Below, one piece after another: positions 8,478 to 14,073 of a stretch of DNA of 18,744 nt (position 1 is its first letter; the number at the start of each line of letters is the position of its first letter). The DNA is taken from NCBI GenBank assembly GCA_958402795.1, contig CATXUX010000055.1, forward strand, positions 1 through 18,744, written 5' to 3'. The DNA comes from an uncultured Lachnospiraceae bacterium (GTDB lineage Bacteria; Bacillota; Clostridia; Lachnospirales; Lachnospiraceae). Both the position numbers and the translations under genes were made by a program. The notes under the pieces are model-generated. The model worked only from the letters and a program-made list of their open reading frames with translations. It was not told where the DNA came from and did no database searches.

Positions 8478-8848
8478 TGCTTTATCCCCTCCTTCTTCCG
8501 CCGGTCAAGAATCTGCCCGATGCCCCGCAGTCTTTTCTGCGTTTCCGTGACTTCTGCTTTATTTTCGTACACTTCCCTGACCCTTTTTTCATAGTCAAAA
8601 AACTTCTTAAATGTCCGGAACACCGGAACTCGCTTCTTTCCGCTTTTCTTCATTGCCTGCACATTCCAGCTCTCCCATGCCAGCAGATGGATATCAAAGT
8701 CTTTATCCACCTGCCTGAGTCTGTATGCCATCATTCGCATGCTGTATTCATACAACGTCATGCGGTAGATTTCACGGAAATCACTCATGCCGAGGAAGCG
8801 GAGACTGTTCAGCACAATCTCCTCGAACGTTTCTTCTGACAGCTTTAT
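8474..8848 (-). CDS. -1 frameshift extension of the tail assembly chaperone (gpT-like part)
   Basis: The frame at 8848-8474 is exactly -1 relative to the chaperone and stays open through the slip site, continuing IKLSEETFEEIVLNSLRFLG and onward for 124 residues. A backward slip on AAA-AAA gives a fused product of about 251 aa. The residues SEETFEEIVLNSLRF lie upstream of any good start codon (the first is a GTG at 8815 without a Shine-Dalgarno) yet look like continuous protein, which supports the fusion. The later MTLYEYSMRMMAYRLRQVDK and LAWESWNVQAMKK are typical of the second-frame part in Firmicutes phages. The TGA stop overlaps the tape measure GTG as GTGA. Confidence 0.8.
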   Translation of the reverse strand: MKLSEETFEEIVLNSLRFLGMSDFREIYRMTLYEYSMRMMAYRLRQVDKDFDIHLLAWESWNVQAMKKSGKKRVPVFRTFKKFFDYEKRVREVYENKAEVTETQKRLRGIGQILDRRKKEGIKQ

Positions 8849-8859
8849 TTTTTCTGTTT
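8843..8859 (-). promoter_or_regulatory. Probable programmed -1 ribosomal frameshift site
   Basis: The minus-strand sequence CAG-AAA-AAA-TAA-AG lies at the 3' end of the chaperone gene. Two lysine codons form an A6 run directly before the zero-frame stop. Slipping one base back lets the second lysine tRNA re-pair perfectly with AAA, and the ribosome then reads ATA-AAG-CTG into the downstream frame. It is not a textbook X-XXY-YYZ heptamer, since the base before the A-run is G. The slow stop codon in the A site could promote the slip. No convincing downstream pseudoknot was found by eye. Confidence 0.65.
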
Positions 8860-9228
8860 CGCCACCGCGCCCGTCTGTTTTGCTTTTTCCAGGTCTTCTG
8901 TGATCCTCGCCACAACAAGACGGGTGGCGTTGTGCTTTTTTAGTTCGCCCAGTGTTTCAGCGAATAATGCCTCGATATCGTCCACTCCGTCAATGTACTC
9001 ATCTACTTCCGCCTGCGTCGGACGTTTTTCTTCCGTACAGGTAGACAAATACAGAACCTCTGCAAGTGTGATTACATCATTTGTGAGGAGCATCGGGACT
9101 TCTGTCTCGAGTCCGTAGCCGAACTTTACGCCTGACTTACTCTCCACAAAATATTTCTTGTCCAGTTCTCGCACAAACCCGATCCCAAACCTTACCGGAT
9201 AATCCTGTCCGTTAATTGTCATTACCAT
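8845..9228 (-). CDS. Tail assembly chaperone, short form (gpG-like)
   Basis: A 127-aa protein between the major tail and tape measure genes, the position of the lambda gpG-type chaperone that coats the tape measure during tail assembly. The sequence begins MVMTINGQDYPVRFGIGFVR, a pattern common in Firmicutes tail chaperones, and is otherwise helical. It ends VAKQKK-TAA; the AAA-AAA codons before the stop form the probable slip site for the longer product. A second ATG two codons in is possible. GGAGAC about eight bases upstream serves ATG 9228. Confidence 0.85.
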   Translation of the reverse strand: MVMTINGQDYPVRFGIGFVRELDKKYFVESKSGVKFGYGLETEVPMLLTNDVITLAEVLYLSTCTEEKRPTQAEVDEYIDGVDDIEALFAETLGELKKHNATRLVVARITEDLEKAKQTGAVAKQKK

Positions 9229-9245
9229 TTTTCTGTCTCCTTTCT

Positions 9246-9286
9246 GTGCGACGTCGCACGCACAAAGAACGCCTGCCCTGTTCTTT
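9246..9286 (-). repeat. Two inverted repeats between major tail protein and chaperone
   Basis: Minus-strand order: AAAGAAC (9286-9280) pairs with GTTCTTT (9270-9264) over a nine-base loop, beginning at the major-tail-protein stop. A perfect 14-base palindrome GTGCGACGTCGCAC follows at 9259-9246. The first stem is AT-rich and followed by only a short U-run, so at best it is a weak terminator that could lower expression after the abundant tube protein. The palindrome could be an RNA stem only without a loop, so it may be incidental. Confidence 0.4.
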
Positions 9287-9813
9287 TATGCTCCTGTTTT
9301 CTGCGTATCTGCAAATACATAGTTCGCAGTTTCCTGCTGCTCTGCTGTCACGGTCACATCACCCTTCGCCCCGGTCCCACTGATTCCAAATGTCATGGAC
9401 ACCGCCGCATAATCATCTGATGCAGAGGTCAGCTCAAACTCAGTAATCAATCCCTGGTAATATTTGCCTTTAAACTTGTTGCTACCCGACTGTGCCGGCT
9501 CTTCCAGATTCACTTCCCAGATTTCGATCGTATCGCCGCTTAACTGTGCGTCTTCCAGCTTTTCGATCAGTTCGTCTCCCTTTGCCAGTACGGATTCTGT
9601 CGTGATCTCGATTTCCGGTGTCCCCGGCGTCCTGATCGGACCGTCTTTCGTGGAAGTAGAATCGGAATCCACGCTGACGCTCCGTCCATTCTCTGTCACA
9701 AACGCGATGTTTGCCGCGTTCTCTGCTCCTTTTTCTTTCAGTAACCGGTACAAGTACACGATTTTCTTCCCCTGCACCGCTTCTGCAAACAGCTGTAATC
9801 CATATTTTTTCAT
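9286..9813 (-). CDS. Major tail protein (tail tube)
   Basis: A 175-aa tube-forming protein, placed before the tail assembly chaperone as usual. The start MKKYGLQLFAEAVQGKK and the later LEDAQLSGDTIEIWEVNLEEP, FKGKYYQGLITEFELTSASDDYAAVSMTFGISG are typical of Firmicutes major tail proteins, a beta-sandwich family. LQLF/A at residues 6-10 resembles the Prp cleavage site in the capsid and scaffold proteins, raising the possibility that the tube protein is also trimmed, by nine residues. ATG 9813 has AAGGAGGTAAAGAGCT upstream, a near-perfect Shine-Dalgarno matching the high output this protein needs. The gene is followed by two short inverted repeats. Confidence 0.9.
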   Translation of the reverse strand: MKKYGLQLFAEAVQGKKIVYLYRLLKEKGAENAANIAFVTENGRSVSVDSDSTSTKDGPIRTPGTPEIEITTESVLAKGDELIEKLEDAQLSGDTIEIWEVNLEEPAQSGSNKFKGKYYQGLITEFELTSASDDYAAVSMTFGISGTGAKGDVTVTAEQQETANYVFADTQKTGA

Positions 9814-9827
9814 AGCTCTTTACCTCC

Positions 9828-10217
9828 TTAGCTAAACCTGAACTCTAACTGCAGTATTCCATGCAGCAGAGGTTCCTTTGTTGTATCGTCCGGGTGAATC
9901 CGCTGGTCTACATTTTTCAGCAGCCAGGCAAAATTCTCCGTATGCTCCAGTCTCCGGCAGGCGGTCTTAATGTCCAGCAGCATGCCGGACACCGTTCCCC
10001 GGTTTTTCGGGGTATTGCTGTACACATGGATTGTCTGGTATACCACCCCAACCACTTCCGATTTGGTGTCAGCATCTGTCTGCTGACTGTCTGCCAGATA
10101 AACAAAAGGATATGGCGTACCATCCGGCGGTAAGTATCCATCATACACGTCATATCCCAGTTCTTTGATTTTCAGCAGTAACGCTGTAAAAAGTTCCTGC
10201 TGCGGATCACGTTCCAT
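9828..10217 (-). CDS. Tail terminator/completion protein (SPP1 gp17-like)
   Basis: A 129-aa protein in the slot of the tail terminator that caps the tail tube and joins it to the head. Family-like features are the N-terminal QQELFTALLLKIKELGYDVYDG, the DGTPYPFVYLADSQQTDADTK stretch, an IHVYSN strand and a C-terminal LHGILQLEFRFS. The frame is open further upstream to 10334, but the ATG at 10217 has GAGGTG seven bases upstream and avoids a long overlap with the preceding gene; the extra upstream residues are low-quality sequence. The TAA stop lies inside the next gene's TAAGGAGG ribosome binding site. Confidence 0.8.
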   Translation of the reverse strand: MERDPQQELFTALLLKIKELGYDVYDGYLPPDGTPYPFVYLADSQQTDADTKSEVVGVVYQTIHVYSNTPKNRGTVSGMLLDIKTACRRLEHTENFAWLLKNVDQRIHPDDTTKEPLLHGILQLEFRFS

Positions 10218-10227
10218 CACCCACACC

Positions 10228-10560
10228 TCACTTTGCCAGCCTGTCCAGATCTCTCTTGAACTGCTCTTTCTGCTCATCGAACGCCGGGGACATGTACGGC
10301 TGTGCTTCCATGTAGCGGGTACCATATTCAACATACGGTGCGTATTCCGCGGTCGCCTCTGATATTGCTGTCATTCCATCCGCAGAGATTTCAAGCCCGA
10401 TGCTCCGTTTCAGAGTGCCCGTATCCACCGGCGCATTACGTTGCGCTCTTGCCTGAAGCTCCGCCCCGTTCTGCATGACAACACGCCTGACTGCCCCCAG
10501 ATCCGCATTCTTTTTCAATGCCATACATAATTCATTGATTCCGGTAAATTTCACACCCAT
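10228..10560 (-). CDS. HK97 gp10-like tail/neck protein
   Basis: A 110-aa protein of the HK97-gp10 family, found at the head-tail joint of siphophages. The signature is clear: QARAQRNAPVDTGTLKRSI near residues 42-60 and YAPYVEYGTRYMEAQPYMSPAF near 76-97, with a charged C-terminus (DEQKEQFKRDLDRLAK). The ATG at 10560 is chosen over an in-frame GTG at 10575: GAGGTG stands about seven bases before the ATG, and the GTG would lie inside the upstream gene with no Shine-Dalgarno. Start and previous stop are separated by one base, so reinitiation is likely. Confidence 0.9.
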   Translation of the reverse strand: MGVKFTGINELCMALKKNADLGAVRRVVMQNGAELQARAQRNAPVDTGTLKRSIGLEISADGMTAISEATAEYAPYVEYGTRYMEAQPYMSPAFDEQKEQFKRDLDRLAK

Positions 10561-10561
10561 A

Positions 10562-10864
10562 CTACTGCACCTCACTTACCGTAAATACTTGTTTCACCCG
10601 TAAGTTCATGACCGAATCTGCACGGTAGATCTTATCGCCAATCCGAATCCGGTCGAACGGTTCTTTGTAGTGGTTCTGCAGGCGGATAGTTTGCACTCCC
10701 TGCCTCAGATCCCCATACAACAGCTTGACCGCTTCACTGCCTGTATCAGTCACGGAAGCGTACCGCTTCGTCTCCTCGACAATATCCTGCCCGTAATTTC
10801 CGGTATCCGGATCATACTCACCCTGATGCACTCTCTGAAAATACACCGGCGTATCAAATCTCAT
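10562..10864 (-). CDS. Head closure protein (SPP1 gp16-like adaptor)
   Basis: A 100-aa, beta-rich protein matching the phage head-tail adaptor/head closure family, which stacks under the connector and closes the filled head. Visible hallmarks are the N-terminal MRFDTPVYFQR, the central VKLLYGDLRQGVQTIRLQNHY, and the PFDRIRIGDKIYRADSVMNLR stretch resembling the usual D-x-I-x-I-D/G-x-x-Y-x-V/A-D core. ATG 10864 overlaps the preceding TGA and has AAGGTGAG eight bases upstream. It stops with TAG one base before the preferred start of the next gene. Confidence 0.82.
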   Translation of the reverse strand: MRFDTPVYFQRVHQGEYDPDTGNYGQDIVEETKRYASVTDTGSEAVKLLYGDLRQGVQTIRLQNHYKEPFDRIRIGDKIYRADSVMNLRVKQVFTVSEVQ

Positions 10865-11193
10865 AGGAATCTCACCTTGCCCTTACCGGTCTCTTTCTGG
10901 TTTTCCAGCCAGTCCTGAATCTCATCCTCGTAACCGTCAAAATCACTGTCCTGAAAATTCTGCGTCTCTCCCTGTACCGTGTGCGAACTTAACCCCTCCG
11001 AACCGATACGGTTATAGCGCACAATGGCAACCTCGATGATGATGTGCCGCAGCTCTTCCGGCGGATCAATCCCGCCAAGCCGCAGCTTCAGCCGCATTTC
11101 CACGGATTCCAGAATCCAGTCTAAGCGATCATCCAGCGAAAGATCATCGGGTTCAATCCCGAGCATCTCTTTTAGTTCATTCAGCATCATCAT
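10861..11193 (-). CDS. Head-tail connector (gp6/gp15-like adaptor)
   Basis: An up to 110-aa, mainly helical protein (LNELKEMLGIEPDDLSLDDRLDWILESVEMRLKLRLG) of the HK97 gp6/SPP1 gp15 adaptor type that binds beneath the portal. The pattern of a short N-terminal helix, D-D-x-L-D-W-I-L, a long helix (EELRHIIIEVAIVRYNRIGSEGLSSHT) and an acidic C-terminus (FDGYEDEIQDWL) is characteristic. Three consecutive ATG codons start the frame (11193, 11190, 11187); AGGTG is best spaced for the third, so the product may be two residues shorter. The TGA stop overlaps the next ATG as ATGA. It is the first of four connector genes in standard order. Confidence 0.82.
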   Translation of the reverse strand: MMMLNELKEMLGIEPDDLSLDDRLDWILESVEMRLKLRLGGIDPPEELRHIIIEVAIVRYNRIGSEGLSSHTVQGETQNFQDSDFDGYEDEIQDWLENQKETGKGKVRFL

Positions 11194-11473
11194 TCACCTG
11201 CTTTGAAACAGTCTTCCGCTTTTTTGCCCGCGTTGTCGGTTTTCCTGCCTGCTTTGCCGGTTTGTCCGCTACGACAGACCTTTCTGGATCTTCCGAATCC
11301 GCAAGCTCCTCTATTTCTTCAATCAGCGGAGACCCCTGCTTATTGTTGTTCCCGGCAAGTTCGTCAAATCTCTTCTGCGTTACGCTGACGCCCTCACGGG
11401 GGAACGTGTCCCCCACATGATAGGCATAGTCGTTATCGTGCAGATCTGTGAAAAATTTAATCACTCTATACAT
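11177..11473 (-). CDS. Unknown head-region protein with charge-segregated tail (98 aa)
   Basis: Immediately follows the capsid gene. Residues 1-45 (MYRVIKFFTDLHDNDYAYHV and onward) look like a small folded domain that includes GDTFPREGVSVTQKRFDELAG. Residues ~48-64 are acidic (IEEIEELADSEDPE) and ~70-90 strongly basic (KPAKQAGKPTTRAKKRKT), probably disordered. Small proteins with a YRVIKxFTDLxDNxYxYxVGDxFPR-like start are common directly after the capsid gene in Firmicutes phages, usually unnamed; a decoration or connector accessory is possible. ATG 11473 has AAGGAAGG about nine bases upstream. The gene overlaps the next by 17 bases. Confidence 0.8.
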   Translation of the reverse strand: MYRVIKFFTDLHDNDYAYHVGDTFPREGVSVTQKRFDELAGNNNKQGSPLIEEIEELADSEDPERSVVADKPAKQAGKPTTRAKKRKTVSKQVNDDAE

Positions 11474-11488
11474 GCTTGTCCGCCTTCC

Positions 11489-12409
11489 TTACGCTCCCGT
11501 TACCGTAGCTTTCGCAACTGCCTTCTTGTTATCCGGCAGAATAAACTCTCCTGCTTTGCCAGCGCCCTGCAGCGCTACGCCGTCAAAATCCTCAGATTCG
11601 ATCGTCCGCGCCGTATTGATTCCGGTAAACGCTTTGCCAACGCCGGTAATATATGCGTAGCAGCATTCATTTTCTCCAAACAGTCCGTCCGGTACTTCCT
11701 GGATCAGAAAACCTTTAAACTTCGCAACATCATTGTCCGCCACGCTTGCCGCAGAGTTCTTTGCCGTTGTCATGAGCGGATGGTTCACAATGGCGTTGTA
11801 CAGCGAAGAGTTCACCTTTGCCACTTTCGTGCCGACTGCCTCAATATTGTTAAAGTACGCAGACAGCGCATCGAACAGCGCCAGCACATTGTCCGCCGTG
11901 TAATCTGCAAGCACTTCCGTCTTCGCCGCAGACTCGGAAATAAATTTACCATGCTGCGTATTGAACTTTGCCGTTTTTGCCCGTGCCTGGAGTTCCAGCC
12001 GGTCCGCGATTGCGGAATCAAAGTCATGGTTCACTGTATGTCGGTCAATTCCTTCATGGAATGTCCACTCCCATGTGTATTTTACCGGCATGTCTGTATA
12101 AATAACCTCGGTTCGGTTGCCGAATCTGCTGGAGCTTCCGGTACCCGTCCCAAATGCAACGTTCTCGCCTTTGTCATACGCAGAGCCGACCACTACCGGG
12201 ATATCCGACGTCTTCACGTAAAACGCTGTTTCATTCTCTTTCACGCCGTCCAGTGCTTCGAGATCACCCCCGAAAAAGTCTGCAAAATAAGACTGCTTTT
12301 TAAACACTGCCTTCAAAAGCTCTTTGAATTCTTTCTGGTAGCTTCTCGCCGCCTGGTCATTATTGTCTCCATCTGCAAATAGCTGCAGGTTAATAGTTCT
12401 GTTTTTCAT
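11489..12409 (-). CDS. Major capsid protein
   Basis: A 306-aa protein that builds the icosahedral shell, presumably of HK97 fold. It follows the scaffold gene, has normal length and lacks the large N-terminal delta domain of HK97 gp5, consistent with a separate scaffold. The N-terminus MKNRTINLQLFADGDNN carries NLQLF/A at residues 7-12, a Prp-type cleavage site that would remove 11 residues. The region VIYTDMPVKYTWEWTFHEGIDRH (about 114-136) and the C-terminal YITGVGKAFTGINTARTIES (about 258-277) are the sort of conserved beta stretches seen in this family. ATG 12409 is preceded by AAAGGATG nine bases upstream. The stop TAA (11491-11489) lies within the next gene's AAGGAAGG ribosome binding region. 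Confidence 0.9.
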   Translation of the reverse strand: MKNRTINLQLFADGDNNDQAARSYQKEFKELLKAVFKKQSYFADFFGGDLEALDGVKENETAFYVKTSDIPVVVGSAYDKGENVAFGTGTGSSSRFGNRTEVIYTDMPVKYTWEWTFHEGIDRHTVNHDFDSAIADRLELQARAKTAKFNTQHGKFISESAAKTEVLADYTADNVLALFDALSAYFNNIEAVGTKVAKVNSSLYNAIVNHPLMTTAKNSAASVADNDVAKFKGFLIQEVPDGLFGENECCYAYITGVGKAFTGINTARTIESEDFDGVALQGAGKAGEFILPDNKKAVAKATVTGA

Positions 12410-12426
12410 GTTTGATCATCCTTTCC

Positions 12427-13125
12427 TTACTGATATTTTGCAATCCGCTTTTCAATTTCCGACAAATGGCTGCCGTTGTTTCCGTAGGATTTCGGCGTCC
12501 TCCCGGCCGCACGCTTCTCTTCCTGCGCCTTCCGATCTGCAAGAATAAGTCCTACAAGTTTTTTCACGTTCGCATTCGACGTGTCTGCGTCTCCTGTAAC
12601 TACCAAGTCGAGGAAATCCTGTGATGCCCGGATACCTTCCGGCATTGCTTCCACGTCTGCCGCTACAGACTTTCGGAGTTCATCAGTCGCAATCTGCTGT
12701 TCCAGTTCCTTGATTCGGGCGTCCTTTGCCGCTGATTCTGCTTCCGCTTTCTTCCGGTCAATTTCCTCCCGCTGTTCTTTTGACATACGCTCGTATTTAC
12801 GCGCTTCGTCTCTCGCCGTTTCCAGATCCTTCTTGTGCTGCGCTTCCCACTCTTTTTTATGCTTCGCAACAATACGATCCACGTCTGCATCGTTATAGGT
12901 TCTCTCAGCAGGTTTTCCCTTTCCCTCCAGATCATCGTTCGCCGGATCGTCGCCGTTTCCACCGTCTCCGCCTGGATCTCCTCCGGAGGTTCCGTCTCCC
13001 CCAGCCGGATCATCATCCGCAAACATCTGCAGATTCAGATGCCCATGCCCCTTAAAATCCTGCGGGTGCTTCACGTCTCTTCTCTTCACATTTGTCAGCA
13101 TTGTCTCATAGATTTTTCTGTTCAT
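12427..13125 (-). CDS. Capsid scaffolding protein (DUF4355-like)
   Basis: A 232-aa scaffold that guides capsid protein assembly and is then removed. Typical organisation is visible: a basic N-terminal leader, HLNLQMFA at residues 29-36, an acidic glycine-rich disordered stretch (residues 37-65), a long charged coiled coil (about 80-150; KHKKEWEAQHKKDLETARDE and so on) and a short basic C-terminal tail (RKAQEEKRAAGRTPKSYG then SEIEKRIAKYQ) suited to capsid binding. The LNLQMF/A motif matches the site cut by Prp proteases, so a 35-residue leader may be removed. The ATG at 13125 has GGGAAGGAG six bases upstream. It lies just ahead of the major capsid gene, the standard order. The family call rests on architecture and position. 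Confidence 0.85.
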   Translation of the reverse strand: MNRKIYETMLTNVKRRDVKHPQDFKGHGHLNLQMFADDDPAGGDGTSGGDPGGDGGNGDDPANDDLEGKGKPAERTYNDADVDRIVAKHKKEWEAQHKKDLETARDEARKYERMSKEQREEIDRKKAEAESAAKDARIKELEQQIATDELRKSVAADVEAMPEGIRASQDFLDLVVTGDADTSNANVKKLVGLILADRKAQEEKRAAGRTPKSYGNNGSHLSEIEKRIAKYQ

Positions 13126-13140
13126 TTCATTCTCCTTCCC

Positions 13141-13196
13141 GCTCCTCCCGGAGCACTCCCCAGCTTTTCCGTTCCTCCCGGAACTTCGGTTCCGGG
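13141..13196 (-). repeat. Cluster of three GC-rich hairpins before the scaffold gene
   Basis: The spacer between the protease stop and the scaffold start holds two near-identical 14-base stem-loops exactly 30 bases apart: GTTCC-GGGA-GGAAC (13184-13171) and GCTCC-GGGA-GGAGC (13154-13141), each with a GNRA-type GGGA loop. A stronger 8-bp stem, CCCGGAAC-CGAA-GTTCCGGG (13196-13177), overlaps the first and would compete with it. No U-tract follows, so these are not ordinary terminators. The stems include GGAGG-like sequences near the scaffold ribosome binding site. A role in translation control, mRNA processing or stability is possible but unproven. Confidence 0.6.
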
Positions 13197-13201
13197 CCTG
13201 C

Positions 13202-13489
13202 CTATCGGATCATTACATTATCCGGGTATTCATCGGTTATCTTACAAACGCCAATGAAAAAAGAATCCACCAGAGTTCTTGATTTTTCTGACAGATTCCC
13301 ATATTTTATATCTGCCCTCCCGGGCGATACTTCGTATTCAATTTTGTCGTCTGATAGATTTTCCAGTGATCCAATCAGAGACTGCACGAGCGCCGATATC
13401 CCGGCGCACACAATGTCCTGTCCTGGCGGTGCATAACCGGCATGCCCTGACACTGTTATTCTATCCTTGCGGACGCTTACTACAATCAA
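13202..13489 (-). CDS. Prp-like cysteine protease
   Basis: A 95-aa member of the ribosomal-processing cysteine protease (Prp) family. The signature GHAGYAPPGQDIVCAGISAL spans residues 15-34 and supplies catalytic His16 and Cys28, twelve residues apart, the same spacing as in characterised bacterial Prp. In bacteria Prp removes the N-terminal extension of ribosomal protein L27 at an LNLQFF/A-type site. Here it stands just before scaffold and capsid genes whose products carry very similar N-terminal sites, so its likely role is maturation of phage structural proteins in place of a classical prohead protease. The start is TTG at 13489: AAAGGAGTG lies seven bases upstream and an in-frame TGA precedes it closely, excluding a longer form. 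The stop is TAG. A small GC hairpin (13512-13529) lies between it and the preceding frame. Confidence in the family is high; the phage substrates are inferred. Confidence 0.88.
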   Translation of the reverse strand: MIVVSVRKDRITVSGHAGYAPPGQDIVCAGISALVQSLIGSLENLSDDKIEYEVSPGRADIKYGNLSEKSRTLVDSFFIGVCKITDEYPDNVMIR

Positions 13490-13543
13490 GTGGCATCACT
13501 CCTTTACTGTTCCGGCCATTCCCCGCCGGTGGGAGATATTGGA

Positions 13544-13717
13544 TCACCGCCTCTCTACTGATAACCGCTTGCCGTCAAATAATATCGTGTCGCCAATTTC
13601 AGCAATCTGACCATCAATCCTCACCCCTTTCAGCTCCGATGCTCCATCTCGCATCCGGTATAAAAATTTAATACTCTTATAATTTATACGGTCAGCCAGC
13701 CAATCTGGCGCCAGCAT
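13544..13717 (-). CDS. Possible small unknown protein (57 aa), weak start
   Basis: An open frame from ATG 13717 to TGA 13546-13544 encodes a protein-like sequence (MLAPDWLADRINYKSIKFLY, then a basic middle and IAEIGDTILFDGKRLSVERR). The frame fills an otherwise empty space between two genes on the same strand. Its composition looks like a real small beta-rich protein rather than random translation. Against it, no Shine-Dalgarno lies before the ATG. In the same frame the sequence upstream is ATG-GAG-TAG at 13750-13742 followed by ten open codons, as if the original N-terminus began at 13750 and was cut by an amber codon. It may therefore be a weakly translated gene or a recently broken one. 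Confidence 0.45.
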   Translation of the reverse strand: MLAPDWLADRINYKSIKFLYRMRDGASELKGVRIDGQIAEIGDTILFDGKRLSVERR

Positions 13718-13751
13718 ATCCGCATCTTTGATTACTGTGTACTACTCCATA

Positions 13752-14006
13752 TTATCCGATAAATTCAATCTGCCTTGCGTCTGGAAGGACTACGAGTTTA
13801 TCGCTTCCTCCTCTCGCTTTTGGACAATATCTGGTATCAACGTTAATCTCTACAACTTCCCCCGGAGTTAAATCCATTGAAATATATACACTTGTCTGAA
13901 AATCATAATCTCCGGCGATTTTCTCTGCATTGTCAATCAATGACTGACCGCAATCCTTAATAGCCTGAATCCACTTCTCCTGTATTTCTTTTGGCATTTC
14001 TCCCAT
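13752..14006 (-). CDS. Unknown phage protein (84 aa)
   Basis: Encodes MGEMPKEIQEKWIQAIKDCGQ and onward. The N-terminal half is predicted helical (QEKWIQAIKDCGQSLIDNAEKI) and the C-terminal half beta-rich (SVYISMDLTPGEVVEINVDTRY). No catalytic motif, membrane segment or signal peptide is visible, and I do not recognise a named family. The ATG at 14006 is preferred over an in-frame GTG at 14015 because AAGGTG lies six bases before it, whereas the GTG has only a badly spaced AGGA. It follows the terminator-like hairpin, so it may be less strongly expressed or reinitiated. It is AT-rich like the preceding small gene, so a part in the toxin-linked cassette is possible, but similar small helical/beta proteins also occur in clostridial phages as routine unknowns. 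Confidence 0.7.
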   Translation of the reverse strand: MGEMPKEIQEKWIQAIKDCGQSLIDNAEKIAGDYDFQTSVYISMDLTPGEVVEINVDTRYCPKARGGSDKLVVLPDARQIEFIG

Positions 14007-14037
14007 GTTATTCACCTTTCCTTTCTAAAAAATGAGC

Positions 14038-14071
14038 ATAAAAATACCACCGGCCGTTACTGACTGGTGGT
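14038..14071 (-). terminator. Probable intrinsic terminator inside the late operon
   Basis: On the minus strand ACCACC pairs with GGTGGT (14071-14066 with 14051-14046). After one mismatch the stem continues with G-C, U-G and C-G pairs around an AGTAAC loop. ATTTTTAT follows at once, with five U in a row at 14044-14040. It starts two bases after the stop of the small candidate immunity gene. The stem is moderate and the U-tract short, so partial termination is more likely than a complete block, given that essential capsid genes lie downstream. Confidence 0.55.
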
Positions 14072-14073
14072 TA

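Noticed and set aside
10218..10334. N-terminal extension of the tail terminator frame upstream of 10217
   Set aside because: It would overlap most of the gp10-like gene's 3' end; the extra residues look non-protein-like, and ATG 10217 has a well-spaced GAGGTG.
11417..12382. Long plus-strand open frame (321 codons) opposite the capsid gene
   Set aside because: It lies wholly antisense to the well-supported capsid gene, the translation is rich in Cys, Arg and His with no recognisable domain, and no ribosome binding site stands out.
13141..13196. Hairpin cluster as an intrinsic terminator
   Set aside because: No U-tract follows any of the stems on the minus strand, and essential scaffold and capsid genes follow directly.
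13742..13744. Reassigned TAG (stop-codon recoding) in this phage
   Set aside because: Several clear genes end at TAG in sensible positions overlapping the next ribosome binding site, so TAG acts as a stop here.
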